This document shows, piece after piece, positions 39,346-47,525 of a DNA stretch of 64,000 nt. Below the pieces are notes generated by a model that was not told where the DNA came from, made no database searches, and worked only from the letters and a program-made list of their open reading frames with translations. The first letter of the stretch is position 1. Each line of letters starts with the position of its first letter. The DNA lies in contig NZ_CP094466.1 of NCBI RefSeq assembly GCF_023347255.1, positions 1 through 64,000 on the forward strand. Reading direction: 5' to 3'. The DNA comes from Faecalibacterium sp. I4-3-84. GTDB lineage: Bacteria > Bacillota > Clostridia > Oscillospirales > Ruminococcaceae. A program made the translations under genes and the position numbers.

Positions 39346-39537
39346 ATGAGCTTTCAAAATAATCTTCGTGAGTTAAGGTCTGAAAAGAGGCTCACTCAAC
39401 AGCAACTTGGTGAAATCTTTCATGTCAGCCGGACTACAATATCGAATTATGAAACAGGAAAAATGGAACCAAGCATTAAAATGATTCTGGATATTTCAAG
39501 ATACTTTGAAGTTTCTGCGGATTGGTTGCTTAAATAA
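39346..39537 (+). CDS. small XRE family transcriptional regulator
   Basis: A 63-residue single-domain helix-turn-helix protein (NLRELRSEKRLTQQQLGEIFHVSRTTISNYETGKMEPSIKMILDISRYF). GAGGGA lies before the ATG. Divergent from the small membrane protein gene and separated from it by an inverted repeat, so it probably controls that gene and possibly the integrase. Confidence 0.8.
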   Translation: MSFQNNLRELRSEKRLTQQQLGEIFHVSRTTISNYETGKMEPSIKMILDISRYFEVSADWLLK

Positions 39538-39674
39538 AAACCTCCCCCAGCGCGCTAACGCCGAGGGAGTTAAGATAAGCGGCTCACCCTTGCGGGGTCA
39601 TCGCACACTCGACACTGCGATTATACCTCTTTTGGGCGGGCTTGTCAAAGTGTACCCTTTTGGAGGTGAAAACA

Positions 39675-40811
39675 ATGAAAAAGAGAACAAACACAGCGTT
39701 TTGGGTCGAGAAGGAAAAGCGTTGGTGCATTGCGGTGCAGAAGAACGGCACCCGCAAACGGTTTTACAGCAGCACGCCTGGCCGCACCGGCCAGCGGGAA
39801 GCCAACGCAAAGGCCGATGCCTGGCTTGACGACAGCATCAGAGACGGAAAAAAGAAGATCAGCGTCCTTTATTCAGAGTGGGTGGAGGAGCTGAAGCTGA
39901 CTTGCGGGACATCCTATGTGACACAATGCCAGCGTTACGGGGACTGCTATATCCTGCCGACCTGTGGGAATATCCGCATTGACGAGTTAACCGAGGGCGA
40001 TCTTCAAAAGGCCATTGACGTTTCGTTCCGGAAGCGCTCACAGAAAAAGAACCAGCGCAAGCCCATCTCAAACCAGCCGTTGAGCCGAAAGACGCTTATG
40101 ACGATCCGGGCTGCGGAAACCGCCTTTGTCAAGTGGTGCCGAAGGAACAAGTACACGACACTCTACCCCGACCTGTCTATCCCGAAGAATGCCAGGATGG
40201 GGAAACGCACGATCTTGCAGCCCACCGCCCTGAAGGTTCTGTTTAGCGTAGACACCCGCACCTACTATGGAAAGCTGGTATTTGATGAATATATCTACGC
40301 CTACCGTTTTGCAGTTGCGACCGGCCTGCGCCCCGGGGAGCTGATTGGTCTCTGGTATGGTGACATCAAAGGGAACACGGTCAACCTTCGACGAAGCATC
40401 AACGTGCACCGGGAACAGACGACCGGAAAAAACGAAAACGCAATCCGCTCTTTTGACATGGGCAAGGAAGCTCGCGAGGCATACGAGGCACAGGTGCAGC
40501 TTCTGAAGGCTCAAGGTATACTTCTGAACTACAATACCCCGCTATTTCAGATCCCGTCAGAACACGCGCTCTATCGCCGCTGGGAATCCTATCAGGAAGC
40601 AAACGGGCTTGAGCCGAAAGTTTCACTTTACGAGCTGCGGCACACCTTTGTCAGTGTTGAATCCAGCGTCCTGACTGACAGCCAGCTGAAGATGCTCGTG
40701 GGCCATAGCAAGAACATGGACACTGCCGGAGTGTATCGGCACGAGCTTGACGGTCAGAGGGAAGATCTTGCTGCCGCTACCACCGCGGCATTCAAAAAGG
40801 CACAGGCCTGA
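39675..40811 (+). CDS. int: site-specific tyrosine integrase
   Basis: A 378-residue phage integrase. N-terminal arm-binding part (NTAFWVEKEKRWCIAVQKNGTRKRFY), a core-binding SAM-like domain, and a catalytic domain with Arg in ATGLRPGELIGLWY, His-x-x-Arg in LYELRHTF, His in LVGHS and the nucleophile Tyr in AGVYRHE. GGAGGTG precedes the ATG at 39675. Its attachment site is the 3' end of ssrA, 140 bases downstream. Confidence 0.95.
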   Translation: MKKRTNTAFWVEKEKRWCIAVQKNGTRKRFYSSTPGRTGQREANAKADAWLDDSIRDGKKKISVLYSEWVEELKLTCGTSYVTQCQRYGDCYILPTCGNIRIDELTEGDLQKAIDVSFRKRSQKKNQRKPISNQPLSRKTLMTIRAAETAFVKWCRRNKYTTLYPDLSIPKNARMGKRTILQPTALKVLFSVDTRTYYGKLVFDEYIYAYRFAVATGLRPGELIGLWYGDIKGNTVNLRRSINVHREQTTGKNENAIRSFDMGKEAREAYEAQVQLLKAQGILLNYNTPLFQIPSEHALYRRWESYQEANGLEPKVSLYELRHTFVSVESSVLTDSQLKMLVGHSKNMDTAGVYRHELDGQREDLAAATTAAFKKAQA

Positions 40812-40813
40812 CT

Positions 40814-40836
40814 CTGGTAACAGTTTTGGTAACACT
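40814..40836 (+). repeat. right integrase arm-type repeat pair
   Basis: TGGTAAC followed after a few bases by TGGTAACACT, the same double motif and orientation as at the left end. Confidence 0.6.
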
Positions 40837-40951
40837 CTTTTTTGTAAACGTAGCAAAATACATGGGTTACAAACCAACCCCACTACATTTTTAGCAAGTG
40901 TTTAGGCGCGTTACAGATATGTTTTTTGACGTCACTCAATCATTTTTTGTT

Positions 40952-40975
40952 GTTCGACTCCCATCGCCTCCACCA
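40952..40975 (+). repeat. attR core
   Basis: 24-bp copy of the ssrA 3' end, identical to attL. It is not preceded by tmRNA sequence, only by AT-rich phage DNA. Confidence 0.92.
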
Positions 40976-40977
40976 AC

Positions 40978-41020
40978 AAAAAGCACCTGGATTCATTGAA
41001 ATCTGGGTGCTTTTCTTTTT
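40978..41020 (+). terminator. original ssrA terminator, displaced by the prophage
   Basis: Stem AAGCACCTGGATT/AATCTGGGTGCTT with T run. It directly follows attR and would have followed tmRNA before integration. Confidence 0.75.
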
Positions 41021-41119
41021 GCTGAAACTGGTTTATAAAGCACGCTATATCACAGAACGATTCGCTATTAGGGCGGCTTTTGTCACAATTTGTACGTATT
41101 TCCAGCAAAACAGAATGAT

Positions 41120-41136
41120 TGTATAAAATTTATACA
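41120..41136. promoter_or_regulatory. 17-bp perfect palindrome upstream of oleate hydratase
   Basis: TGTATAAAATTTATACA, 19 bases upstream of the -35 box of the ohyA promoter. Symmetry and position suggest a repressor or activator site (TetR-type regulators often control this gene); no regulator gene is in the window. Confidence 0.55.
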
Positions 41137-41154
41137 CCCGCTAAAGTTTGTTTG

Positions 41155-41183
41155 TTGTCTGCTGCGGCGGCGCGGGGTATACT
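41155..41183 (+). promoter_or_regulatory. promoter of oleate hydratase gene
   Basis: TTGTCT (41155-41160), 17-bp GC-rich spacer, TATACT (41178-41183), followed by a short leader. Confidence 0.7.
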
Positions 41184-41244
41184 GTTGCCATAAGGACGGC
41201 GCAAGGATGCCGAAAAAAGCAATAAAAAGCAGGGAGGCTTTTCT

Positions 41245-43017
41245 ATGTACTATTCCAGTGGCAACTATGAAGCATTTGCAACTCCTAAAAAGCCGGAGGG
41301 TGTCGATCATAAATCTGCATATATCATTGGTTCCGGTCTGGCCGCACTGACGGCTGCATGTTATCTGGTGCGTGACGGCCAGATGAAGGGCGAGCATGTG
41401 CATGTGTTTGAGAAAGACCCCATCCCCGGCGGTGCCTGCGACGGCTACAAATACGATATCGGTTACGTGATGCGCGGTGGCCGCGAGATGGATAACCACT
41501 TCGAGGTCATGTGGGATCTACTGCGCTCCATTCCGTCTCTGGAGACCGAGGGTGCCAGTGTGCTGGATGAGTACTACTGGCTGAACAAGGAAGACCCCAA
41601 CTATTCACTGTGCCGTGCTACCGTCAACCGCGGCGAGGATGCCCACACCGATGGCAAGTTCGGCCTGTCTGATAAGGGTGCTATGGAGATCATGAAGCTC
41701 TTCTTCACCCCCAACGAGCAGCTGCAGGATAAGAAGATCACCGATTTCTTTGATGATGAAGTGCTGAACTCCAACTTCTGGCTGTACTGGCGCACCATGT
41801 TTGCCTTTGAAAACTGGCACAGTGCTCTGGAAATGAAGCTCTATCTTAAGCGCTATATCCACCATATCGGCGGTCTGCCGGATTTCACTGCCCTGCGTTT
41901 TACCCGCTACAACCAGTATGAGTCCATCATCCTGCCCATGGTCACTTACCTGAAGGACCACGGCGTGCAGTTCCACTATGAGACCAAGGTCGTGGACGTG
42001 AAATTTGATATCAATGGCAAGCGCAAGCAGGCAAGCAGCGTGGTCGTGGAGCATGCGGGGGAGACCAGCACCATCGGCCTGACCGAAAATGATCTGCTGT
42101 TCATCACCAACGGCGGCTGCGTGGAAAGCTGCACGATGGGCGCACAGGACAAGGCAGCAGGCTTTGATCCCACCATCAAGCCGGGTAACGGCTGGGACCT
42201 GTGGAAGAAGATCGCTGCACAGGATCCCGCTTTCGGCCATCCCGAGAAGTTCTGCTCCGACCCGGAACATTCCAACTGGGAGAGCGCTACCATTACCACC
42301 TTGGACGACAAGATCCCGCAGTATATCCAGAAGATTTGCAAGCGTGACCCGTTCAGCGGCCACACCGTCACCGGCGGCATCGTCACGGTTAAGGACTCCA
42401 ACTGGCTGCTCAGCTGGACGCTGAACCGTCAGCAGCAGTTCCGCGACCAGCCTAAGAACCAGCTGTGCGTCTGGGTCTACGGCCTGTTCAGTGATAAGCC
42501 CGGCAACTACGTCAAGAAGGCCATGCGCGACTGCACCGGCAAGGAACTGTGCATGGAATGGCTGTACCACATTGGTGTGCCCGAGGATCAGATCGAAGAG
42601 CTAGCCGAGCACAGTGCCAACACCATCCCGGTCATGATGCCGTATATCGATGCATTCTTTATGCCGCGTGCGATGGGCGACCGTCCTGATATCGTGCCGG
42701 AGGGAGCTGTCAACTTTGCCTTCCTGGGCCAGTTCGCCGAGACCGGCCGTGACACCATCTTCACCACCGAATACTCCATGCGCACCGGTATGGAAGCTGT
42801 ATACACCCTGCTGGACATCGACCGCGGTGTGCCCGAGGTCTGGGGCAGCACTTACGACGTACGTGCCCTGATCGATGCAACGGTCAAGCTGCGCGACGGC
42901 AAGAAGATCACCGACATGGATCTGCCGCTCATCCCGCGCCTTGCCATGAAGGAAGCTTTGAAAAAGATCGAGGGTACCGACCTTGAGAAATTCCTCAAGG
43001 AATACAATGCGATTTGA
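41245..43017 (+). CDS. ohyA: oleate hydratase
   Basis: A 590-residue FAD-binding fatty-acid double bond hydratase (myosin-cross-reactive antigen family). FAD-binding AYIIGSGLAALTAACYLVRDG near residue 25, FEKDPIPGGACDG, the family signature VMRGGREMDNHFEVMWDL (with the catalytic-loop Glu), and conserved C-terminal GRDTIFTTEYSMRTGMEAVYTLL are all present at full length. It hydrates oleate to 10-hydroxystearate, a detoxification of unsaturated fatty acids in gut bacteria. GGGAGG precedes the ATG. Confidence 0.96.
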   Translation: MYYSSGNYEAFATPKKPEGVDHKSAYIIGSGLAALTAACYLVRDGQMKGEHVHVFEKDPIPGGACDGYKYDIGYVMRGGREMDNHFEVMWDLLRSIPSLETEGASVLDEYYWLNKEDPNYSLCRATVNRGEDAHTDGKFGLSDKGAMEIMKLFFTPNEQLQDKKITDFFDDEVLNSNFWLYWRTMFAFENWHSALEMKLYLKRYIHHIGGLPDFTALRFTRYNQYESIILPMVTYLKDHGVQFHYETKVVDVKFDINGKRKQASSVVVEHAGETSTIGLTENDLLFITNGGCVESCTMGAQDKAAGFDPTIKPGNGWDLWKKIAAQDPAFGHPEKFCSDPEHSNWESATITTLDDKIPQYIQKICKRDPFSGHTVTGGIVTVKDSNWLLSWTLNRQQQFRDQPKNQLCVWVYGLFSDKPGNYVKKAMRDCTGKELCMEWLYHIGVPEDQIEELAEHSANTIPVMMPYIDAFFMPRAMGDRPDIVPEGAVNFAFLGQFAETGRDTIFTTEYSMRTGMEAVYTLLDIDRGVPEVWGSTYDVRALIDATVKLRDGKKITDMDLPLIPRLAMKEALKKIEGTDLEKFLKEYNAI

Positions 43018-43057
43018 GCTCGTTGCTCTGATCCATTTTTGAATCCCCTTTGAAAAT

Positions 43058-43105
43058 AGCCCGCTTTTGCAGTCAACGACTGGCTGCAGATGCGGGCTGT
43101 TTTTT
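43058..43105 (+). terminator. terminator of ohyA
   Basis: Stem AGCCCGC/GCGGGCT with an inner stem and T6 run. Confidence 0.8.
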
Positions 43106-43181
43106 GCCCTGAAAAGGAATAATGTTGCACAAAAAGTGTGACTTAGCACCGTGAATTATGAACAAATTGTGCGATTCCGGG

Positions 43182-43210
43182 TTGTTCTTGGGTGTTTTGT
43201 GTGTTATGCT
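43182..43210 (+). promoter_or_regulatory. promoter of the 5'-nucleotidase gene
   Basis: TTGTTC (43182-43187), 17-bp spacer, TATGCT (43205-43210). Confidence 0.55.
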
Positions 43211-43286
43211 TAATATAACAAGCGTCGGGCTGGTTCTGTGCGCCCGATAAAAATAAAAGAGAGTTTTAAGAGGAGGTCGTTTTTCC

Positions 43287-45044
43287 ATGAAACAGCTTAT
43301 CTCCCGCCGCAGCTTCCTGAAAGCCGCAGGTGTCACCACGGCCGTTGCTGCCGTGAGTCTGGGCGCACCCGCTGCGTCTGCATGTTACCCCGGCAGCTTT
43401 AAGGACATTACGATCCTGTACACCAACGATGTTCATACTTACATCGACAAAAAATCGCCGGAACTGACCTATGCTGCCATCGCAGCTTTGAAAAAGAGCT
43501 ATCAGGATGCAGGCAAAAATGTCCTGCTGGTAGATGCGGGCGACCATATTCAGGGTACCGCATATGGTTCCATGGACGAAGGTGCATCCATCATCCAGCT
43601 GATGAACGCCGCTGGCTATGATGCTGCAACTCCCGGCAACCATGAATTCGACTACGGCATGGCCCGTGCAAAAGAGGTAATGGCTGAGGCGGATTTCCCG
43701 TACCTCTCCAGCAACTGGGTCAATCTGCCGCTGGGCAACCGCGTTCTGCCGGATGTCAAATACTTCACCATCGGCGGCCGCGTGATCGCATTTGTGGGCA
43801 TCACCACGCCCGAGACCTTCACCAAGTCTACTCCGGCTTACTTCATGGATAAGAGCCAGAGCCGCTATATCTATGATATTCTGGGCGGTGACGACGGCCA
43901 GAAGCTGTACAAGGCTGTGCAGAAGTCCATTGATAAGGCCAAGGTTCTGGCTGACTACGTGATCGGTCTGGGCCATCTGGGCGTTGATCCTTCCTCTTCG
44001 CCCTGGACCAGCAAGGAAGTCATCGAGCACACCTCCGGCTTCGATGCATTCATCGACGGCCATTCTCACACCAAGATGGAGTGTGAGTGGGTGAAGGATC
44101 TGTCCGGCAAGGCTGTCGCCCTGACCCAGACCGGCTCTTATTTTGCAAATGTTGGCGAAATGACCATCAAGGCTGACGGCTCCATTGCCACCCGTCTGAT
44201 CTCCTCTTACGAAGGCTCCGACAGTGCCGTTGCCGATATCCAGAACGCATGGGTCGCTTCTGTGGACGACATGCTGGGTGAGAAGATCGCTGTTGCCGAT
44301 ACGAACTTCTACATCTCCGACCCCGAGACTGGCAAGCGCCGCATCCGCATGGCAGAGACGAATCTCGGCGACTTCGTGGCCGACGGCATTTACTCCTACT
44401 TCAATGAGGTGGAACAGCTGCATTGTGACATCGCTATCATGAACGGCGGCGGCATCCGCGCCGATGAGAAAGCCGGCTACTGGACCTTCAAGACCTGCAA
44501 GCAGGTCAGCCCGTTTGGCAATGTGGCATGTCTGATGTCTGTCACCGGCAAGCAGATCCAGGATGCACTGGAGTTTGCGGCCCGCTTTGCCGGAACGGAA
44601 AAGGAGAACGGCGGCTTCCTGCATGTGGCAGGCGCTTCCTACGAGATCCACACCGATATCCCCAACACCGTGCAGACCGACGAGAAGAATGTCTGGATTG
44701 GCAGTGCCACCGGCACTCCGCGCGTGCAGAACGTGAAGATCTACAACAAGGCTTCCGGTACTTATGAACCGCTGGACGAGAGCAAGACCTACGCTCTGGC
44801 TGGCATGAATTACACTCTGCGCAATCTGGGCGATGGCTTTGCCATGTTTGATGGCGCAGAGCTGATCAAGGACTATGTGTCTGAGGATTACCTCGTGATG
44901 TCCACTTACGCAATGAGCTTTGGCGGCGTGGACGGCGAGGGTCTGCCGCATCTGACCACCGCAAACAGCCCGCTGGCCGATTACCCGGGCTATCTGCTGG
45001 ATTACGAGAATCCCTACGGCGCAGGCCGCATCAGCATTCTGTAA
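43287..45044 (+). CDS. exported bifunctional metallophosphatase / 5'-nucleotidase
   Basis: A 585-residue UshA-like enzyme. N-terminal signal with a twin-arginine pattern (SRRSFLKAAGVTTAVAAVSLG) and cleavage near APAASA. Calcineurin-like metal sites: ILYTNDVH, LLVDAGDHIQG, TPGNHEFDYG and DGHSHTKME. C-terminal substrate domain with MNGGGIRADEKAGYW and FGGVDGEG. It would release nucleosides from nucleotides outside the cell. No anchor is seen, so it is secreted or held by charge. AGGAGGTCG precedes the ATG. Confidence 0.93.
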   Translation: MKQLISRRSFLKAAGVTTAVAAVSLGAPAASACYPGSFKDITILYTNDVHTYIDKKSPELTYAAIAALKKSYQDAGKNVLLVDAGDHIQGTAYGSMDEGASIIQLMNAAGYDAATPGNHEFDYGMARAKEVMAEADFPYLSSNWVNLPLGNRVLPDVKYFTIGGRVIAFVGITTPETFTKSTPAYFMDKSQSRYIYDILGGDDGQKLYKAVQKSIDKAKVLADYVIGLGHLGVDPSSSPWTSKEVIEHTSGFDAFIDGHSHTKMECEWVKDLSGKAVALTQTGSYFANVGEMTIKADGSIATRLISSYEGSDSAVADIQNAWVASVDDMLGEKIAVADTNFYISDPETGKRRIRMAETNLGDFVADGIYSYFNEVEQLHCDIAIMNGGGIRADEKAGYWTFKTCKQVSPFGNVACLMSVTGKQIQDALEFAARFAGTEKENGGFLHVAGASYEIHTDIPNTVQTDEKNVWIGSATGTPRVQNVKIYNKASGTYEPLDESKTYALAGMNYTLRNLGDGFAMFDGAELIKDYVSEDYLVMSTYAMSFGGVDGEGLPHLTTANSPLADYPGYLLDYENPYGAGRISIL

Positions 45045-45061
45045 TAACTGCATAAAAATGG

Positions 45062-45093
45062 GCGTACCGTCGCAAAGACGGTACGCTGTTTTT
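45062..45093 (+). terminator. terminator of the 5'-nucleotidase gene
   Basis: Perfect 10-bp stem GCGTACCGTC/GACGGTACGC and T run. Confidence 0.88.
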
Positions 45094-45111
45094 GTATAAC
45101 AATATAGAACG

Positions 45112-45146
45112 AAAAAAGCCATCCGGCATAAACCAGATGGCTTTTT
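45112..45146 (-). terminator. terminator of tRNA-Gln
   Basis: Stem AAAAGCCATC/GATGGCTTTT with T run on the minus side, directly after the tRNA 3' end. Confidence 0.8.
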
Positions 45147-45219
45147 GGTTGGGGATGAGAGAATCGAACTCCCACAAGTAGAGTCAGAGTCTACCGCACT
45201 ACCACTATGCAAATCCCCA
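45146..45219 (-). tRNA. tRNA-Gln (CTG)
   Basis: Minus-strand cloverleaf: acceptor TGGGGAT/ATCCCCA with the U1-A72 pair typical of tRNA-Gln, D arm with GTGGTAG, anticodon arm GTAGA-CTCTGAC-TCTAC (anticodon CUG), T arm GGGAG-TTCGATT-CTCTC, discriminator A and encoded CCA. Confidence 0.93.
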
Positions 45220-45444
45220 ATATCCGATTGCGTTTCGCAGCGTGAGCCGCTCAACGTGTGCTATTATACGCGGAAAAGTGATACTTGTCAAGCGTGATTT
45301 TGAAAAAATTGCAAACTTTTTTAAAATGCGCGCACCAGCGGAGAAAGTTTCTGCTTTACCATAAACTGGCATATTCTGCACCGGTCTCTTCATATACTAG
45401 AATGTACAAACCTTCAAGATGCACAAAGAAGAGGAGGACGGCCT

Positions 45445-45738
45445 ATGCTGGAACGAACCCATGCCCAGAACACCCAAACTTTGCTTTCGAGCCGCATCCC
45501 GCGGGATACCGAGCACGAACGCTATCACCCAGAACTGGAAGAAGAGCTGAAGGAATGTCTGTTCTGCCTGCGGCGTAATGAGATGATGTTTGATCTGGAG
45601 GTAGATACAGACCTGATCGAGCAGCGCATTTACGAGCGGCAGGCGCTTTTGTGCCGCTACCGGTACTTACTGGCCAGGGCGCGGGAGCTGGGGCTGCACA
45701 CCGTCCTGACGAAGTATCAGCCTGCTGGACAGGTTTGA
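45445..45738 (+). CDS. DUF2508 (YaaL-like) family protein
   Basis: A 97-residue helical protein. After a variable start, residues 30-85 (LEEELKECLFCLRRNEMMFDLEVDTDLIEQRIYERQALLCRYRYLLARARELG) match the DUF2508/YaaL pattern. Members lie near recR or other housekeeping genes in Firmicutes and have no known function. GGAGGACGG precedes the ATG. Confidence 0.75.
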   Translation: MLERTHAQNTQTLLSSRIPRDTEHERYHPELEEELKECLFCLRRNEMMFDLEVDTDLIEQRIYERQALLCRYRYLLARARELGLHTVLTKYQPAGQV

Positions 45739-45760
45739 ACAGGTTAGTAGCATAAAAATC

Positions 45761-45789
45761 TTGACAGAAAGCCCCTTGCGTGTTATCAT
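45761..45789 (+). promoter_or_regulatory. promoter of the SCIFF operon
   Basis: Consensus TTGACA (45761-45766), 17-bp spacer, TATCAT (45784-45789). One of the strongest-looking promoters in the window; SCIFF transcription probably starts near 45796. Confidence 0.8.
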
Positions 45790-45860
45790 AAGCAAAGATA
45801 AATGCGTACCGGGCTTTGTCCGGCGCGATGAAATTTTGAGAGCTAGAGAGGTTTTCTATT

Positions 45861-46007
45861 ATGGAACGTATTAAGACCATTGCTACTCGTGACCTGACCA
45901 AGAGCGTTAAGACCGGCGGCTGCGGCGAGTGCCAGACTTCCTGCCAGTCCGCTTGCAAGACCTCCTGCGGCGTGGCTAACCAGCAGTGCGAGAACAGCAA
46001 CAAGTAA
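45861..46007 (+). CDS. scfA: SCIFF ribosomally synthesised peptide precursor
   Basis: A 48-residue peptide with the defining six cysteines within forty-five residues: Cys21, 24, 28, 32, 36 and 43 (GGCGECQTSCQSACKTSC, then QQC), after a leader MERIKTIATRDLTKSVKTG. SCIFF peptides are near-universal in Clostridia and are modified by a partner radical SAM enzyme that makes Cys-to-Thr thioether links. The mature function is unknown. The maturase gene follows 66 bases later. Confidence 0.95.
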   Translation: MERIKTIATRDLTKSVKTGGCGECQTSCQSACKTSCGVANQQCENSNK

Positions 46008-46022
46008 TTTTTGCAAACCCCA

Positions 46023-46050
46023 TGCCGCCTTTGCCGGGCGGCATTTTTTT
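46023..46050 (+). terminator. attenuator between SCIFF and its maturase
   Basis: Stem TGCCGCC/GGCGGCA with T7. Partial read-through would give much more peptide than enzyme, as expected for a substrate/maturase pair. Confidence 0.75.
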
Positions 46051-46073
46051 GTGTAATTGGAATGGAGAGTAAA

Positions 46074-47525
46074 ATGGTACACCAGTATCAATTGAACGGC
46101 TATAATATCGTGCTGGACACCTGCAGCGGCTCGGTGCATGTGGTGGACGATGTTGCATACGATATCATTGCCATGTACCCGGAGCATACTGCTAACGAGA
46201 TCGTTTCGGCTATGATGGCAAAGTATGGAGACCGCGAGGATGTCACGGAGGAAGATCTGCGTCAGTGCATCGATGACGTGACCAACCTGAAGGAAGCAGG
46301 CAAGCTGTGGACCCCGGATACCTATGAGAATATGGCTTTCGACTTTAAAAACCGCAACACCGTGGTCAAGGCCTTGTGCCTGCATGTTGCACACACCTGC
46401 AACCTGAACTGCTCCTACTGCTTTGCTTCGCAGGGCCGCTATCAGGGCGACCGTGCGCTGATGAGCTTTGAAGTGGGCAAGCGTGCCATGGACTTCCTGA
46501 TCGAAAACTCCGGCACCCGCCGCAACCTTGAGGTGGACTTCTTTGGCGGCGAACCGCTGATGAATTTTGACATGGTCAAAAAGCTGGTTGCCTACTGCCG
46601 TGAGCAGGAAAAGATCCACAACAAGAACTTCCGCTTTACCATGACCACCAACGGTATGCTGATCGATGACGATGTGATCGATTTCTGCAACAAGGAGTGC
46701 CACAACGTCGTTCTGAGTCTGGATGGCCGCAAAGAGGTCAACGACCGCTTCCGCAAGGACTATGCAGGCCATGGAAGCTACGATACCATCGTGCCCAAGT
46801 TCCAGGAGTTCGTGAAGAAGCGCGGCGACAAGAACTACTACATGCGCGGCACCTACACCCACTATAACACCGACTTCACCAACGATATCTTCCACATGGC
46901 CGACCTTGGCTTTACTGAGCTGAGCATGGAGCCTGTGGTGTCCAAGCCCGGCGACCCCAGTGCCCTGACCGAGGAAGATCTGCCCATCCTGAAGGAACAG
47001 TACGAGATCCTTGCCAAGGAAATGATCAAGCGCAACCGCGAGGGCCGCGGCTTTACCTTCTACCACTACATGATCGACCTCACCGGCGGCCCCTGCATCT
47101 ACAAGCGCATTTCCGGCTGTGGCTCCGGCACTGAGTACATGGCTGTTACTCCTTGGGGCGATCTGTACCCCTGCCACCAGTTTGTGGGCGACCCCAAGTA
47201 CCTGATGGGCGATATCTGGAAGGGCGTTACGAACACTGCCGTGCGCGATGAGTTCAAGCACTGCAACGCCTATGCCCGCAAGGAGTGCCAGAACTGCTGG
47301 GCAAAGCTGTACTGCTCTGGCGGCTGTGCAGCAAACTCCTACCACGCTACCGGCAACATTACCGGTGTGTATGAGTACGGCTGCGAGCTGTTCAAAAAGC
47401 GAATGGAATGCGCTATCATGATCAAGGTCGCTGAGAATCAGGAACTTGCCGCCAAGGGCATCGAGGTGCCTATTGAGCTGGGCTCCACCTGTAACGCCTG
47501 TGCTGATGGCGAAGCCTGCGAATGA
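46074..47525 (+). CDS. scfB: radical SAM SCIFF maturase (thioether-forming)
   Basis: A 483-residue SPASM-type radical SAM enzyme. N-terminal RiPP-recognition-like region (VHVVDDVAYDIIAMY), radical SAM cluster CNLNCSYC (Cys109, 113, 116), FFGGEPLMNFDMV, TTNGMLIDDDVIDF, and C-terminal auxiliary clusters (GPCIYKRISGCGSG, GDLYPCHQF, CQNCWAKLYCSGGC), ending in a Cys-rich tail CNACADGEAC. ATG at 46074 is chosen because GGAG lies six bases upstream; an ATG at 46062 is possible. Its stop overlaps the decarboxylase start (ATGA). Confidence 0.95.
   Translation: MVHQYQLNGYNIVLDTCSGSVHVVDDVAYDIIAMYPEHTANEIVSAMMAKYGDREDVTEEDLRQCIDDVTNLKEAGKLWTPDTYENMAFDFKNRNTVVKALCLHVAHTCNLNCSYCFASQGRYQGDRALMSFEVGKRAMDFLIENSGTRRNLEVDFFGGEPLMNFDMVKKLVAYCREQEKIHNKNFRFTMTTNGMLIDDDVIDFCNKECHNVVLSLDGRKEVNDRFRKDYAGHGSYDTIVPKFQEFVKKRGDKNYYMRGTYTHYNTDFTNDIFHMADLGFTELSMEPVVSKPGDPSALTEEDLPILKEQYEILAKEMIKRNREGRGFTFYHYMIDLTGGPCIYKRISGCGSGTEYMAVTPWGDLYPCHQFVGDPKYLMGDIWKGVTNTAVRDEFKHCNAYARKECQNCWAKLYCSGGCAANSYHATGNITGVYEYGCELFKKRMECAIMIKVAENQELAAKGIEVPIELGSTCNACADGEACE

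Larger units (their letters stand above)
9217..40975. mobile_element. prophage integrated at the 3' end of ssrA
   Basis: A 31.8 kb temperate siphovirus-like prophage bounded by a 24-bp direct repeat, with integrase at the right end and lytic genes on the minus strand. It contains recognisable lysogeny, recombination/replication, packaging, head and lysis modules. Tape-measure, tail-assembly chaperone, distal-tail and tail-endopeptidase genes are absent, and the DUF669 gene has a nonsense codon, so it is probably unable to make infectious particles by itself. It also carries an IS200/IS605 insertion and accessory genes between repressor and integrase. Confidence 0.93.

Noticed and set aside
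43266-45254. Minus-strand ORF of 662 codons opposite the 5'-nucleotidase
   Set aside because: Antisense shadow of codon-biased sequence; the plus-strand gene has full family motifs and a ribosome site. The same applies to antisense ORFs at 45843-47345, 52889-54262 and 56329-58221.
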